From Oreocharis arfaki (taxonomy: Eukaryota > Chordata > Aves > Passeriformes > Paramythiidae): DNA of 64,000 nucleotides. The stretch's first letter is position 1. Every line of letters begins with the position of its first letter. The stretch lies in NCBI GenBank assembly GCA_013398015.1, contig VZRR01009823.1, forward strand, positions 434,001 through 498,000, read 5' to 3'. The position numbers and the translations under genes were made by a program. This document shows, piece by piece, positions 54,401-64,000 of this stretch. Under the pieces are notes generated by a model. That model was not told the DNA's origin and made no database searches. It saw only the letters and a program-made list of their open reading frames with translations.

Positions 54401-56913
54401 CACTACTGTAAAGTGTAGTAATACCTAAAACTGAAATTAGTTGTTCAGACTTCAGTTTGCACTGAAAGCACACTACCTTCATATAGCACATTTTAAAAGT
54501 ATCAGATGTGCTACATTCAGAGATTTTTTTAAAAATTAAAATAAACTTTTCAAATCAAGGTATCCTGGAGAATAGATATCAGAGTTAGAATACTGATTTC
54601 CTTCCTTATGGAGGAAGTCTAAGTTCTCTGGATTGCAATAATACTTCAATATTAACCTATAAGGATAAAAAGCTCTCTTAATTATCTCTCAGTTATTTCC
54701 AATCACTGAAACAGAAGTACGAGCTGTGAGGACAGACAGCTCTCAGAGCATTCTGCAGAAGCTTATGCTTAGAGCTGAAAAATCAACCTCAAACACTAAA
54801 GAGCATTCTGGAAATTGCCCTGTTGAAGTGAACACCTGTGAAAGCCAAGTAACCAACAGATGCTATGTTACAGATATGCAACAGTATATGAACAGCTCAA
54901 AATAAGGGAACTGTTGCCTTTTAAATTGAGACTGCTTTTTTATATTTTAAAAGTAAAAGTTTCTGTAAGTTTCAAGACTCCCCTCACTTACTAAGTGTTC
55001 TCGAACTCCCAATCACACAACTCATCTGCAAGCAGAAGTGGCATTACAGATGAGAATATCATGGCTCCAGATGAATGAAAATTTGCATAGTAATTAGAAC
55101 AGTTTAAAGACAACTGGACACACACACTAGTTGTAAGTACTTTATTTACACACTTCCTGAAGCACAGCAACGGTGTTCTCATGGTTCCACATGTGCCCAG
55201 AAAACACACATACACTGCAGGTCTGCAGCTCTTGAAGAAATATAAAGCTTTCTACTAGCAACAGCTGAAATTGTCTTCTAGAGCAGCACATTTTAGTGGT
55301 TTCTCTATTTCATCTTCTAAAATTACCATGTGAAAGCAGACCTGTTATTATTACATCATATGTATCAAGAACTCTACAGATATAATCAAAAATACAACTT
55401 ATTTTAACATCTTGTGGCTCTGATTTGAGATACTCAGAAGTATCACTGGTTTAGAACTGTACTGGTCATAATATTTATGACAGTGTAACAGCGAAAGTGA
55501 ACAACAGCAGCAAAATTAGTGTCTTTTTACTGCCCTGATTTAAGGGAGGTGACATAGACATTCTTACAACAAAAATGTGGACTCCATTTGAAGCTGCTCT
55601 TTCAAACTACACTCATCTCGTGCCTTCAAACAGCAGTACTCTCAAGGGAAAAAGTTTCTCTTGGGGCCTTTGGTATTCAGAGGACAGATGACAAAGAACA
55701 AACCAACTGAATACTGATACAGCAAAGACACTGCTAAGCATCCAACGGCATTAACATTACCCATAACATTTGGATCGCGTGAATACTTCGTTTTCGAAAA
55801 AGGGACTAGACATAATAGGTTTGATCATTCTGTAGTTTTATTACGTATCAGTACAAGCAGATCAGTACAAATAATTTTCATTGCTTGGTTCTGAAAGGAA
55901 CAGAGTTGTAAATGTAACATTGTTTAAACACGTGTCAGTATTCAACAGGGTAGGGAATGCACTGAGAAACTGTTACCCTACAAAGAAGAGGCAAAAAAGG
56001 CGACGTTAAAGCTCGGGAAATGCTCCTGGAACAGGGGGTAGCTTTCACACCGGGATGCAGCTACTGTCTTTGAGCCACTGACGTTAATGAGTGAGGCCTC
56101 TATTCGCGTCTTTTACGGCGAGGTAAAAGAAACGCCTAGAAGAGGAAGGGGCTCCTTTTGCTGTGTCCCCAAACAGCCCTCGCCGCAGTGCCCATCCCAC
56201 CGGACCAGCTCCCCCAAACACTGGCGTGTGCCCAGAAGGGGAGACGCACCCCAAGGTCAAACCCACCACCCCATCGGGGCAGAAGGGAGGTGGGAGAGGA
56301 TGGGCCCCATCTCTAGCAGAGAAGGAATACACAGCGTTCCCGCCGCGAGGAGAGGCGGGCGGCATTCAAATGGCCGCACTGCGAGCCCGATTGGCGCGGT
56401 GGGGAGACAGAGAGGAGGGCACGGGGACAGCCACACCCCCGGGGCAGAGACAGCCGGGGAGCGGGAGTGCTGCAAGACAGCCCTGACGAGAGAACGGAGG
56501 GAAGGAGAGGGGAAGGAAACGGATCTTAAAAGGGAGAACTAGGTCCGGTTTGGACCGGCTACTCTTTGTCTCATCTGTGCCGAAGGCAGGTAGTACCGGG
56601 CACCGCCCCACGGGGCGACGAGGTGTCCCGGCGGGATGGTCTGGCTCCTGCTCCCGCCCACCTTTCTTCACCGCGACGGGTGAGACCCGGCGGCTCGCAC
56701 CCTCCCCGGACCCAACCCCGCCTCGGAACAGCCCGCACTTCCTTTCCCTCCCTCCCCCGCTACTATCCCCCTACACACTCCTCCCCAAGTACGCCCCACG
56801 GCCACCAGGTTACCGGCCCCACTCACCGACTTCATGGCCGAGGCCATGTCATCGTATCTCTCCGCCTGTTCGGCCAGGCGGGCTCGCTGCAGCAGCTGCT
56901 CTCGGTCCCCCAT
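50778..56913 (-). CDS. YWHAH: 14-3-3 eta, complete two-exon coding sequence
   Basis: Cytosolic dimeric adaptor that binds phosphoserine/phosphothreonine motifs in client proteins, altering their localisation or activity. Coding exons: 56827-56913 (aa 1-29) and 50778-51434 (aa 30-247, TAA stop), joined in phase 0 across a 5,392-bp GT-AG intron. The protein is nearly identical to human 14-3-3 eta (246 aa). The phosphopeptide pocket residues K50, R57, R132 and Y133 are all present. The C-terminal tail DEEAGEGNN distinguishes eta from gamma and other isoforms and carries one extra Asn. Other differences include Ser for Ala at 29. A G is at both -3 and +4 around the ATG. The two-exon layout matches the mammalian gene. 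Confidence 0.98.
51528..51584. repeat. 19-bp tandem repeat, three copies
   Basis: CAAAATTTCTTCTAGATGC, CAAAATTCCTTCTAGACCC and CAAAACTCCTTCTAGACTA lie head to tail, 94 bp upstream of the YWHAH exon 2 acceptor. Each carries CTTCTAGA. Confidence 0.9.
54329..54369. repeat. Two overlapping short stem-loops
   Basis: TTTTGGCTA/TAGCCAAAA (54329-54337 and 54343-54351) overlaps AAAACTAG/CTAGTTTT (54348-54355 and 54362-54369), so only one can form at a time. Confidence 0.7.
56827..56913 (-). CDS. YWHAH: YWHAH coding exon 1 (aa 1-29)
   Basis: Encodes MGDREQLLQRARLAEQAERY followed by DDMASAMKS, the dimerisation helices. Donor GTGAGT. It lies within a CpG island. Confidence 0.97.
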
Positions 56914-57243
56914 GACCGCTTCCGTGGTGGCTGCCGGGCTGGGCTCTGCGCGCCCCTCAGAGAGAGCGGAACGCGGACGGGGATGTGCGGCTGGACGCGC
57001 ACGGGTGGCAGGAGCAGGGACCGTAAGCGGAACCGCCCGCTGGGCTTTGCCGGGCTATGCCGGGCTGGCCGCCGCTCCCTCGCCCGCCGGCCGCGCTCCC
57101 GGACCGACCGCAGCGTGTGCGGCTCGAAGCCTCGCGCTGCTGCCGCCGCCCGCGCCTGCGCGCCGGGAAGGCAACGAGGGGGCGGAGCCGCGGTGCTGCA
57201 GGGGAGGGGAGGGGGCGCCGCTCCCCCGCGCTCTATTTCTAGG

Positions 57244-57265
57244 TGACGTCACTTGCTATAAATAG
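57244..57265 (-). promoter_or_regulatory. Palindromic CRE and adjacent MEF2/TATA-like site
   Basis: TGACGTCA (57244-57251) is a full consensus CREB/ATF site. CTATAAATAG (57256-57265) fits the MEF2 consensus and, on the plus strand, a TATA box (TATAAATA). They lie about 330-350 bp upstream of the YWHAH ATG. Confidence 0.7.
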
Positions 57266-57362
57266 CCATCGCGGGGCGCCGGCCGCGGGACGCGCGTGCG
57301 CGCTGAGAGTGCTGCATTTTCCTGCTGCAAAGGTGGAGGTGGGCGGGGGGTGTGAGCAATGC

Positions 57363-57400
57363 GGGACGGGACGGGACGGGACGGGACGGGACGGGACGGG
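57363..57400 (+). repeat. (GGGAC)7GGG pentamer repeat, G-quadruplex-prone
   Basis: Eight GGG runs spaced exactly by AC on the plus strand, which is enough for one or two stacked three-tetrad quadruplexes with 2-nt loops. It lies about 100 bp beyond the CRE. Confidence 0.92.
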
Positions 57401-57489
57401 TGGCACTGCCGACGGTGGCCCCCGCGGTTGGGGCGGGACGGCGGCTGCGGCCGCCCTCCCTGGGAGGAATGGGAGGGACTGGGCGCAAA

Positions 57490-57490
57490 N
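57490..57490. other. Ambiguous base (N) in assembly
   Basis: A single N in the GC-rich flank of the pentamer repeat. It marks an unresolved base or collapsed gap, so the local length may be wrong. Confidence 0.95.
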
Positions 57491-57639
57491 CACCCGCCCT
57501 GCCTGGTCGTGGCAGAGGCACTGGCGAGTCACCGCTGTGGGACCACGTTCGGTGTGACCACGCTCCACGTTCACGTGTGCCTCCCTCTCCAGCGCCTTGG
57601 CTGCTTTGTGCGGCCGCAGCCTGCCAGCGTTGTCTTGCA

Positions 57640-60600
57640 GTAGTGGCACGGTTGTGCCTCGTTCGGGGAAATAAATGTATCTCGCATCCCGGCTGCCTTG
57701 AAACAGCCCTAGTTATGGGAGTGGTACCACGGACCGATTCTACTACCTTGCCTGAGAGACGCAGCTGAATTCAATTTTACTACGTATTTTAATGTGTAAG
57801 TCAAGCTCCTCTTTCATAAATTGACAGAGTACTAGTCTTACATAAAAATCATCTCAAGGTAAGAACCTTGCACAAACCACAAAGTGCTGCTGGTGTCCAC
57901 AGACACGCTGGAAGCTCCGTTACTCATCTCTTACAATAAATCATGGATTAACTTTTCCTATTCAACCCTGGCCCTCATTTAAACATCCCTGCACCGCGGT
58001 AGGTATAGGGAGCTGCTGCACAGGTGAGTGAAAGGTTTGCTTACCAGCAGACAGTTCAGCACCAAAGCCACTGACCAGAGCACCTGTGGCAATTTAAGCT
58101 CACATCTGTCCTCAGCCCCCAAAGACAAGTAAAGGAAGTCCATTAGCACACCTCGGAAGAAGGGACAAGGCTGCTCTCCTCCCGATGCTCTCCCACTACC
58201 CTCAGTGCTCTTGCACTACTCCAAATGAGTAAAACCAGTCCCTTGTGTCAGACAAAAGTGTTTAGCCTTAAGTCTAATGCTGCTGGCTTTTATGCATTAA
58301 GCCCTAATGCCATTTAAAATAAATGCTGCAGTTTAAAAAGGGATTAGATGAATATTGCTATCTTTTTAAAGGACATAAATAAATACGACAAATAAGAATA
58401 AATGATAGTTATATGTAATAAGGCATGAAAGATAAAAATTACACCCAACAAGTTATAAACCGATTGTCAGAACATTCTGGAAACAGCTCTTTGCAGTAGT
58501 GTGAAGCACATACACCACTGTGCACACATCCCAGCAAGCCAAATGGGGCTTTTTCCTACTGGGATTTTGTTTTCACTGTCTCTAAGAGAAGGCAGTGACA
58601 TCTAAAACCTTAACAGAATGGATCCCAAGTATCATTTCAATTTATTATCATCATTATTGTAAAACTTGTCTTGATTTTGCCTTAGTATAAATGTTTAGCT
58701 GAGGACAGCAGGGGTGTGATTTTTAAAGTATATGACTCCATGTAAAAATACAGATTTTAATGTATCTGACCCTTAGGCAAGAATAGTGAGAGATGGGCCA
58801 ATCCTACTTGGCCAGCACACTTCAGCTGGGAACCTTCGCAGTTATAATAATTTCTCAGTAGAGATTAGTCAGTTTGCAAAGCATTCCAACAGCTCTGAAA
58901 ATATGCAGGGTTTACCAGAAGCTTTCTAGTCTTGTACAGCAGCTTCAGACTCCCCAGGGAAACGGATTACAAAGTATTTTTAAAATGAGTTTTTCACCCA
59001 TTGAACCAATCTGCATTAATCTGCCAAATATATGTAGATATAGCTACACATGCACAAAACATTCTCATTAAATGCTTTGGTTTCCTTAATTGAGGCTTCT
59101 GTAAAACAGCTATTTCTCAGTCTAAAGCATCTCAAAAATTTGTAACCTTGAATCCAGGAGGTCATGTGTAACGTCACTGCTCTAAAACCATATAGACATC
59201 TAAATTCAACAGTTGCAAGAAAAAGTGCTAAAATAAGGCAACCTTGTGTGCAGCATTTCCACAGTCTGACTGTAACCTAAAGAAAGGGAAGAGATTGCAT
59301 TTCACATGCAAGGTCTGGGGGAGAGTACCTATATTCTCCTGCGCATACAGTGCCTAGTGCTCTGGATCTTCATCCTCAATAGTGGCTCCACAGATCTACA
59401 GAGGTACAAATAAACAGAAATTAGAGCTCATGCAATGAGTTTTATAATCTACTACAATATTTATGAGTCACAATGTCTTAAAATGAAAATGGAAAGGAAA
59501 TTGAATAATCAGCAGGCCTTTTATTAGAGTGCCGAATGGGGTGCAAACAGTGCCTGACTGTGGTTCCTCTGCTGAGCTTGGATGCCAGGCAGCACTCTAT
59601 GATTCCCATCAAAGCTCAGGAATACTGCTCTCATGAGGCAGGACTGAGAATTGTTCCCAAAGTGACCACACCCAGCAAGAATTTGTAGATGGAGAAATTT
59701 ATGACACTGAAAATTGCACTGTGACCTAAGGCAGTGGCTCTGCTCCACAGGCATATCTGATTATTGGACAGCACCCATGTTCCATAAATAGCTTCCTGCT
59801 GAAATGCCATTCCAGTTCAGTGCTCACTCACACAGGGGCACTGGGGACACCACAGAAGTCTCAGAGGGTGTCTCCCCAGTGCTGCTGTTTAGCTGCAGGG
59901 ACACTGGTGAAGAGGCAACACCACAAGGAAACCACCATGTGCCATTCCCAGGCTTTCCCCGTGGTGGAAAATCTCCCCTTTTGTTGCCCTGGAAGCACTG
60001 GTGTTCTTTCTGAGACTCATGGAACTACAGCAGTGCTGCAACAAAGTCCCTGCCACTAAGATCCTCCTGATCCCTGGAGCAAATGATCTTCCCTCTCCTT
60101 TCTGCAGCAAGGAAATGTTTTATTTCAGGAACTGCTAAATGATAAAAGTCTTGGGGACAAGATACTGAAAAACAGACAGAGAACAGAGAAACCAGCCACT
60201 GGTGGGGGAGGTTAACCAGCTTCCACATCACAGCAAATGAAGTAGAGACAACTGTGGAAGAGAGAGATGGAGTCTGTGAACATCTGATCTTGGAAATACT
60301 TGTGACTGGCCCTTACAAGGGGCGTGATGCTCAGATAGTGCTGTAAGGAGAGATTCTTCCTCTAGGCTTAAGACTATCTGTAACTTTTATTGTTAGAATT
60401 CTAGCAGCACATTCCCCCAGTAAAGTGAGATAAGTGTGCATCAGGAGGATAGGTGTTGTAACCAACGACAAGATCAGAGCACGAGATAGCAGTGGGTGTA
60501 GCTGTAGTGTGATGATTCTTTCCCAAACCACAAGGGACTGTAATTTCAGTGACATATTTCTAGCCAAACCATACACCACAGTTTAACAAGCCTCTAGGCT

Positions 60601-63600
60601 GTCACAGTGTGTGAAAATATTCTATTCTTTGTCATATTTCAATTTCATATTAATTTTGAATCACTCTCACAGAACCTCCCTCATAACTCAAGGGTAAATC
60701 CTAGAATGAAGAACGGTAACACTGCCTGAGTGCAGCTCAGCAGCAGCAACAGGGTTCATGCCATGCATTGTGGTGAAGTACATTGTGTATCTATTCACCT
60801 GCATGGGAAGAACCTTAAAAAAGAAGGGTAGTGATTTGTACAAAACCTGCAAAGCTCTTGCTCCCTCATGGGAAAGTGTAGGTCTGTACCCCAAAGCCTA
60901 TTTGAGATTACTGCAGTGTATTTTATATCATTCAGCATTCACACACAGTAGCCTTTTGCATGTTCAAAATCCTGTGCAGACACAAGCTGATAAGCCCTCA
61001 GAACTCTCTGGCAAAATGTGCTATCTTCCAGCACTTGCTCATTTCAGAGTCCAGTGAGGAAACAGCACTATGTCTGAATAAAAGATTATGGCAGTTTTTC
61101 CTTGCCAGAATGATTCAGGGATGCACACAGGGGGTTGTCAAGCATACCCAGTTGCGGGGGTTCCTTTAAGTGGTGAGAACACAGTAGCTAATTGAAACCA
61201 GCTTTAACTCCTCATGAGCTACACCAGACTACGGTGTTTGCTAGTCCTGCCCAGAAAGAAGAATGCAGTTTACTCTTTATGCAATGAAGGGAAAGTAAAG
61301 CAGAATTCACAAGCTTCAACAGGAAAACACGAATAAACCTGCTTATCAGCAGCTGCCACCAGAGCACCATTTTGAAAAGAGGCTCTACAGGTAATACGGA
61401 AAAAGAAACAACCTGTGTTAAGAAAATACTGGAAGTAAAAAACTAATATGAATACAAAATAACTCAATCCTGCTTAATCCCAGGGTTTTTCCAGAAGTCC
61501 TGAGCACTTGCAGTCTACAGAGAAGATCAGAATTTGGATGCCCATGATTTCTGGAACTTCTCCGAAGACACCTCATGCTAAGTACACACAATTAAGGACT
61601 CAGCATCAACAGGCATATCTGAAAAATAAGACCAGATCTGTCTTAACAAATTAATTTTTACTGCCCTTCAACCTTTACCAAAGTGGATTAGTTTGACTTA
61701 GAACTGGATTAAATCCCACTAAAAATGACCGATCTGAAACGATGACCTTTCACTGTAAACATAACATGAAAGGCTTTGGGGATAAGACTAATGAAATGCA
61801 AAGATAAAACAAAATGCCTTTGCCAACATTTTCAAAAGTGGCCTCTTATTCTGGGTGCCCTACTTGAGTCACTGCATAAAATGCTCATTTCTTCTAAAAA
61901 TGAGGCCCCAAGCAAGGTGAGCCAGGCATCCAGAATGAGAGACTGCCTGAAAATACTGCCTTGAAGCTGTATCTCACAGCATTTGTCCTGAGTGGGTGTT
62001 GGATGCACCAGTGACTGTGACAGCAAGAGGAACTGCCAATGGGACTTGCAAGCAGGAAAAACTGCTGCTCATGTCCTCAATCCCCTCTAGCAATATCCTG
62101 GATTAGTTCAGGGAAGTTTTCATGGCAGCTGCTGTGCAGGACCTTGACACAGCCATTTCCATACCATACTTCCAGGGTAGAACCATCCTCAGCCTCTGAC
62201 CTTGCCAGGCTCAGGGCTGTCTGCTGAACTACCAAGAGAAAAGCCGCCTCTAGCAGCAGTGCTGGAAAACATGGATGCTGCCTGTTGGGAAAGTGTCCCT
62301 CTCACCTCAGGGAGAGCCAAGTACCAGAACTTCTGAAAGTGCTCCTATATTTCCAGCCTCTTTCTGTGACCAATCAACACATACAGGCACTGTTCTTTGG
62401 GCCCTTATATGCATTTTAGGATAAAAAAAACTTTGTTTTTTCTCCTATCTAGGGAAAGCTCCTTCCTTTGCTAGGCCATGCCATGTCAAGGAGGAGGAAT
62501 GACAACAGAAGGCACAGCACATTCAGCTCAGGGCAGGTCAGCCATGTGCTCGCCTGCTTCCAAGTACAGATCCAAGGAAGAACATGAACACATCCAGAGC
62601 TTAATACAGATGGTAGGATAGGGAAAGCAGAACATGATGGGGATGCAAATCACATCTAGGAAACCAGAACGAGGTAAGACACAAATTGAACAAATTGCTA
62701 CCCCAATGTGAATACAATGGAAAGAACTCCACTAGGTTCTCCTTGAAAGGCTAACTCCAGCTAGCAGCGCAGGTTGAGAAGGCCTAAAGCACCACTGGCA
62801 TGCAGCAGAGATCCACTTGTTCTCTTCTTCTACTGCATGGCCAGGCACCCCATCTGTTCTGGCTCATGGATGGGGAAGCAGCAGCCCACCCCTGAATTCT
62901 GCTCAGCCCACTCTAACCCAGCATGGCCAAGTCCTGTGAGATCAGCTGTAGGCACCACTTGCAAATTCCTGTCCAAATGCAATTAGCTCCTCAACAGTGC
63001 TTTGTGCAGGTTCGATATCCAGGTGACATGGGGCAATAGCGGGCCAGAATACACTGTACTTTAACCACCTGACTTTACATCTCTAAAAGGGAAATACTTT
63101 TAATTTGCTTGATTTCACATAACAAGCTTTGAACTGTCTAACATAAATTCACAGAAAAGTAATAAGCTATTTCACCTGGGAAATTACCTAGAAAATTCAG
63201 TTGTCCTCCAGAGAACAACTGTAGCAAATTTGGAAATGAAATTCGTTAAGTATAAGAGAAAAGGTTTTAATTCTGCTTTAGCTGAAAATCCTTTTTCAGA
63301 TTTAAGTTTGGAAAAGAGACTTGTTCTAGCACTCCTGAGGAATTTTGCCATGTTGAGCCTCTTCTTTTTAACTAAAAACTCAAAACAACTGTGTTCTTGA
63401 ACTATTTAAAAAACTTATAAGGCCTTAGGATACTGGCGGCGTAAAGGTGGTAGAACACAGGTCACTTACATGCAAAGCCAAAATATCTGCGTTCCCTAGC
63501 ATGGGTTGCTTTTTTACAAAAGAACCTATTTAGAATGACAGGTATCTAAAATTTCTATACAGGCAATGTTAATCTAATCTTACTTCCACTAACAGGGAAC

Positions 63601-63850
63601 AGAACTAAGTATTTGAAAGGAACTGAAAATACATCTCCTTGTAAGAGAGGCGTCATTCCTCTTTACTCCCATACATCTCAGCAGCAGGGAAGTGTAACCT
63701 CCCTGGCTTTCATCCATATGTATCATATAGCAGTGAGTGGCTAAATCAGTCATTGTAGTGACATGTCGTATCAACAGGGATGAAAACTAAAGTACCTTAT
63801 TTGGGATCTCAGACAGCAGCCCAGAAAGATTCAGTGGGAATTCTGCTATG
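57640..63850. other. Upstream flank of YWHAH, no gene recognised
   Basis: Non-coding by eye on both strands. In human, DEPDC5 lies on this side of YWHAH, but I could not recognise any of its exons here. No transposon or RNA gene is recognised. Confidence 0.6.
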
Positions 63851-63879
63851 GGGCTGCTGCCTTAGCATGGAGGTGTGTC

Positions 63880-64000
63880 CCCGCCTGGCTCCTGACCGTG
63901 TCCTGCCTCCGTTCCACCGCAGGCCGCAGAAACGACAGTGACAGCGCTTAGAGAACGGGTTTTCACAAGGCGTGGCCATGGCCGCGCTCCCTGTGTATCC
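63880..64000. other. GC-rich edge, possible start of another gene or promoter
   Basis: CpG content rises in the last 120 bases. An ATG in good context (GCCATGG near 63976) reads MAALPVYP before the window ends. A minus-strand frame is also open. Truncation prevents a decision. Confidence 0.2.

Larger units (their letters stand above)
51435..56826 (-). other. YWHAH intron 1
   Basis: 5,392-bp intron. It holds a 19-bp triple tandem repeat near exon 2, a T15 run (54143-54157), two overlapping stem-loops at 54329-54369, and a rising CpG content from about 56090 to exon 1. No other gene is seen. Confidence 0.85.
56590..57640. promoter_or_regulatory. YWHAH: YWHAH CpG-island promoter
   Basis: About 1 kb of GC- and CpG-rich sequence surrounds exon 1. 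Visible motifs are a NRF1-like word CGCGCCTGCGCG (57151-57162), a GC box GGGGGCGGAGCC near 57178, a palindromic CRE and a MEF2/TATA-like word. This is typical of a broadly expressed gene. The exact start site cannot be read. Confidence 0.8.

Noticed and set aside
56566..57246. 226-codon plus-strand frame antisense to YWHAH exon 1
   Set aside because: Arg/Gly/Pro/Ala-rich translation of a CpG island. The real gene is on the other strand.
59524..59754. Minus-strand 76-codon frame considered as a DEPDC5 exon
   Set aside because: I could not match it to any known DEPDC5 segment, and it has no convincing splice sites.
63011..63021. tRNA B-box-like word GGTTCGATATCC
   Set aside because: No matching A-box or cloverleaf can be drawn.
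1..64000. CRISPR arrays, operons, bacterial or phage systems
   Set aside because: The window is vertebrate nuclear DNA with spliced genes; no regularly spaced direct repeats of that kind exist.

Overview
This is vertebrate nuclear DNA, most likely from a bird. The evidence for a bird is threefold: CR1-type LINE fragments, a compact SLC5A1 gene (about 24 kb from start to stop codon), and the conserved YWHAH-SLC5A1 gene order also found on human chromosome 22q12. The species cannot be told from the sequence alone. The window carries two complete spliced coding sequences, both on the minus strand. Almost all other open reading frames are chance or shadow frames.

Region 1-23,900: SLC5A1, the intestinal and renal Na+/glucose cotransporter SGLT1. 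All 15 coding exons were located by reading the minus strand. All 14 introns are GT-AG, exon phases match, and the joined frame (1,944 nt, 647 aa plus stop) is open throughout. Every sugar and Na+ site residue I checked is present. A compact promoter with a near-perfect HNF1 site and a TATA-like element lies just upstream of the ATG. Part of the 3' UTR is at 1-143; its poly(A) signal lies outside the window.

Region 23,900-50,020: about 26 kb of intergenic DNA with no gene I can support. It holds two CR1 fragments (32.6-33.1 kb and 36.4-36.5 kb), A-rich, AT-rich and TA microsatellite tracts, and a perfect 69-bp inverted duplication (33.6 and 37.6 kb). It also holds a cluster at 41.5-42.0 kb with two perfect hairpins, a 13-bp direct repeat and a 40-bp tandem repeat whose units carry RFX X-box and CRE-like motifs.

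Region 50,020-57,640: YWHAH (14-3-3 eta), two coding exons (29 + 218 aa = 247 aa) separated by a 5.4 kb intron. It has a tandem AATAAA poly(A) signal and a CpG-island promoter with a palindromic CRE, a MEF2/TATA-like element and a G-quadruplex-prone (GGGAC) repeat next to one ambiguous base.

Region 57,640-64,000: upstream flank of YWHAH with no recognisable gene. The last about 120 bases turn GC-rich and contain an ATG in good context, possibly the edge of another gene or promoter.

SGLT1 is an apical membrane transporter and 14-3-3 eta a cytosolic phosphoprotein adaptor. Nothing here suggests they share regulation beyond long-conserved adjacency.
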